A DNA stretch of 5,688 nucleotides, taken from positions 1-5,688 of the forward strand of contig JAOUFX010000243.1 in assembly GCA_029857975.1 (NCBI GenBank), read 5' to 3'. The notes beneath the pieces are model-generated. The model did no database searches, was not told the DNA's origin, and was given only the letters and a program-made list of their open reading frames with translations. A program made the translations under genes and the position numbers. The stretch comes from Deltaproteobacteria bacterium. GTDB lineage: Bacteria > Desulfobacterota > SM23-61. This document shows, piece after piece, positions 5,669-5,688 of this stretch (positions within the stretch are counted from its first letter, which is position 1; the number at the start of each line of letters is the position of its first letter).

Positions 5669-5688
5669 ATGAAAGAAATAGGCTTTAT
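5669..5688 (+). CDS. Possible start of a further gene, truncated by window edge
   Basis: An ATG at 5669 is preceded by GGAGA with an eight-base gap and begins MKEIGF before the window ends. ATG codons at 5663, 5621 and 5510 are in the same open frame but have weaker or no ribosome binding sites, and the start at 5621 would translate through the perfect hairpin at 5628-5647. Too little is visible to name a product or even to be sure that it is coding. Confidence 0.28.

Overview
The window looks like bacterial chromosome, probably from a Gram-negative environmental bacterium with an anaerobic, deltaproteobacteria-like gene repertoire. This is an inference from the long-form RecG and the NapH-type polyferredoxin; no lineage marker such as rRNA is present.

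Layout. Bases 1-2209 (minus strand) are one uninterrupted reading frame for the DNA helicase RecG, cut at its C-terminus by the left edge of the window. Bases 2210-2393 are a divergent intergenic region with back-to-back sigma70-like promoters, one for recG and one pointing right. To the right, all genes are on the plus strand and separated by unusual spacers: a small four-helix membrane protein of unknown function (2394-2777), a GC-rich spacer containing a HEAT-repeat gene remnant (2778-2921) and strong hairpins, a membrane-bound 4Fe-4S protein of the NapH/MauN/NosR type (3059-4249), a pirin-family cupin (4355-5266), a decayed C-terminal remnant of an ADP-ribosylglycohydrolase-like gene (about 5343-5562), and possibly the start of another gene at the right edge.

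The main observation is that the spacers behave as integron attC recombination sites, so the right half reads as an array of gene cassettes with no integrase gene in view (a CALIN-like arrangement). The site after the pirin gene (5276-5334) is close to textbook: complementary R''/R' core boxes, 5-nt spacers, and L''/L' boxes that pair with one extra unpaired base. The pirin cassette also has the expected self-complementary ends: its 5' boundary GTTAGGGTT is the exact reverse complement of AACCCTAAC just after the gene. The spacers before pirin and before the Fe-S gene, and a half-site before the first small gene, share a related L'-R' sequence (CTCAG-x-CG-x-x-AG followed by GTTAGGG or a damaged version of it). 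The array starts directly beside recG, downstream of a TTGACA promoter that could drive the first cassettes.

The genes do not form an obvious single pathway. In a cassette array neighbours need not cooperate; two of the cargo genes (polyferredoxin and pirin) are metalloproteins that could have redox roles. The remnants (HEAT, ADP-ribosylglycohydrolase) show that parts of the array are decaying.
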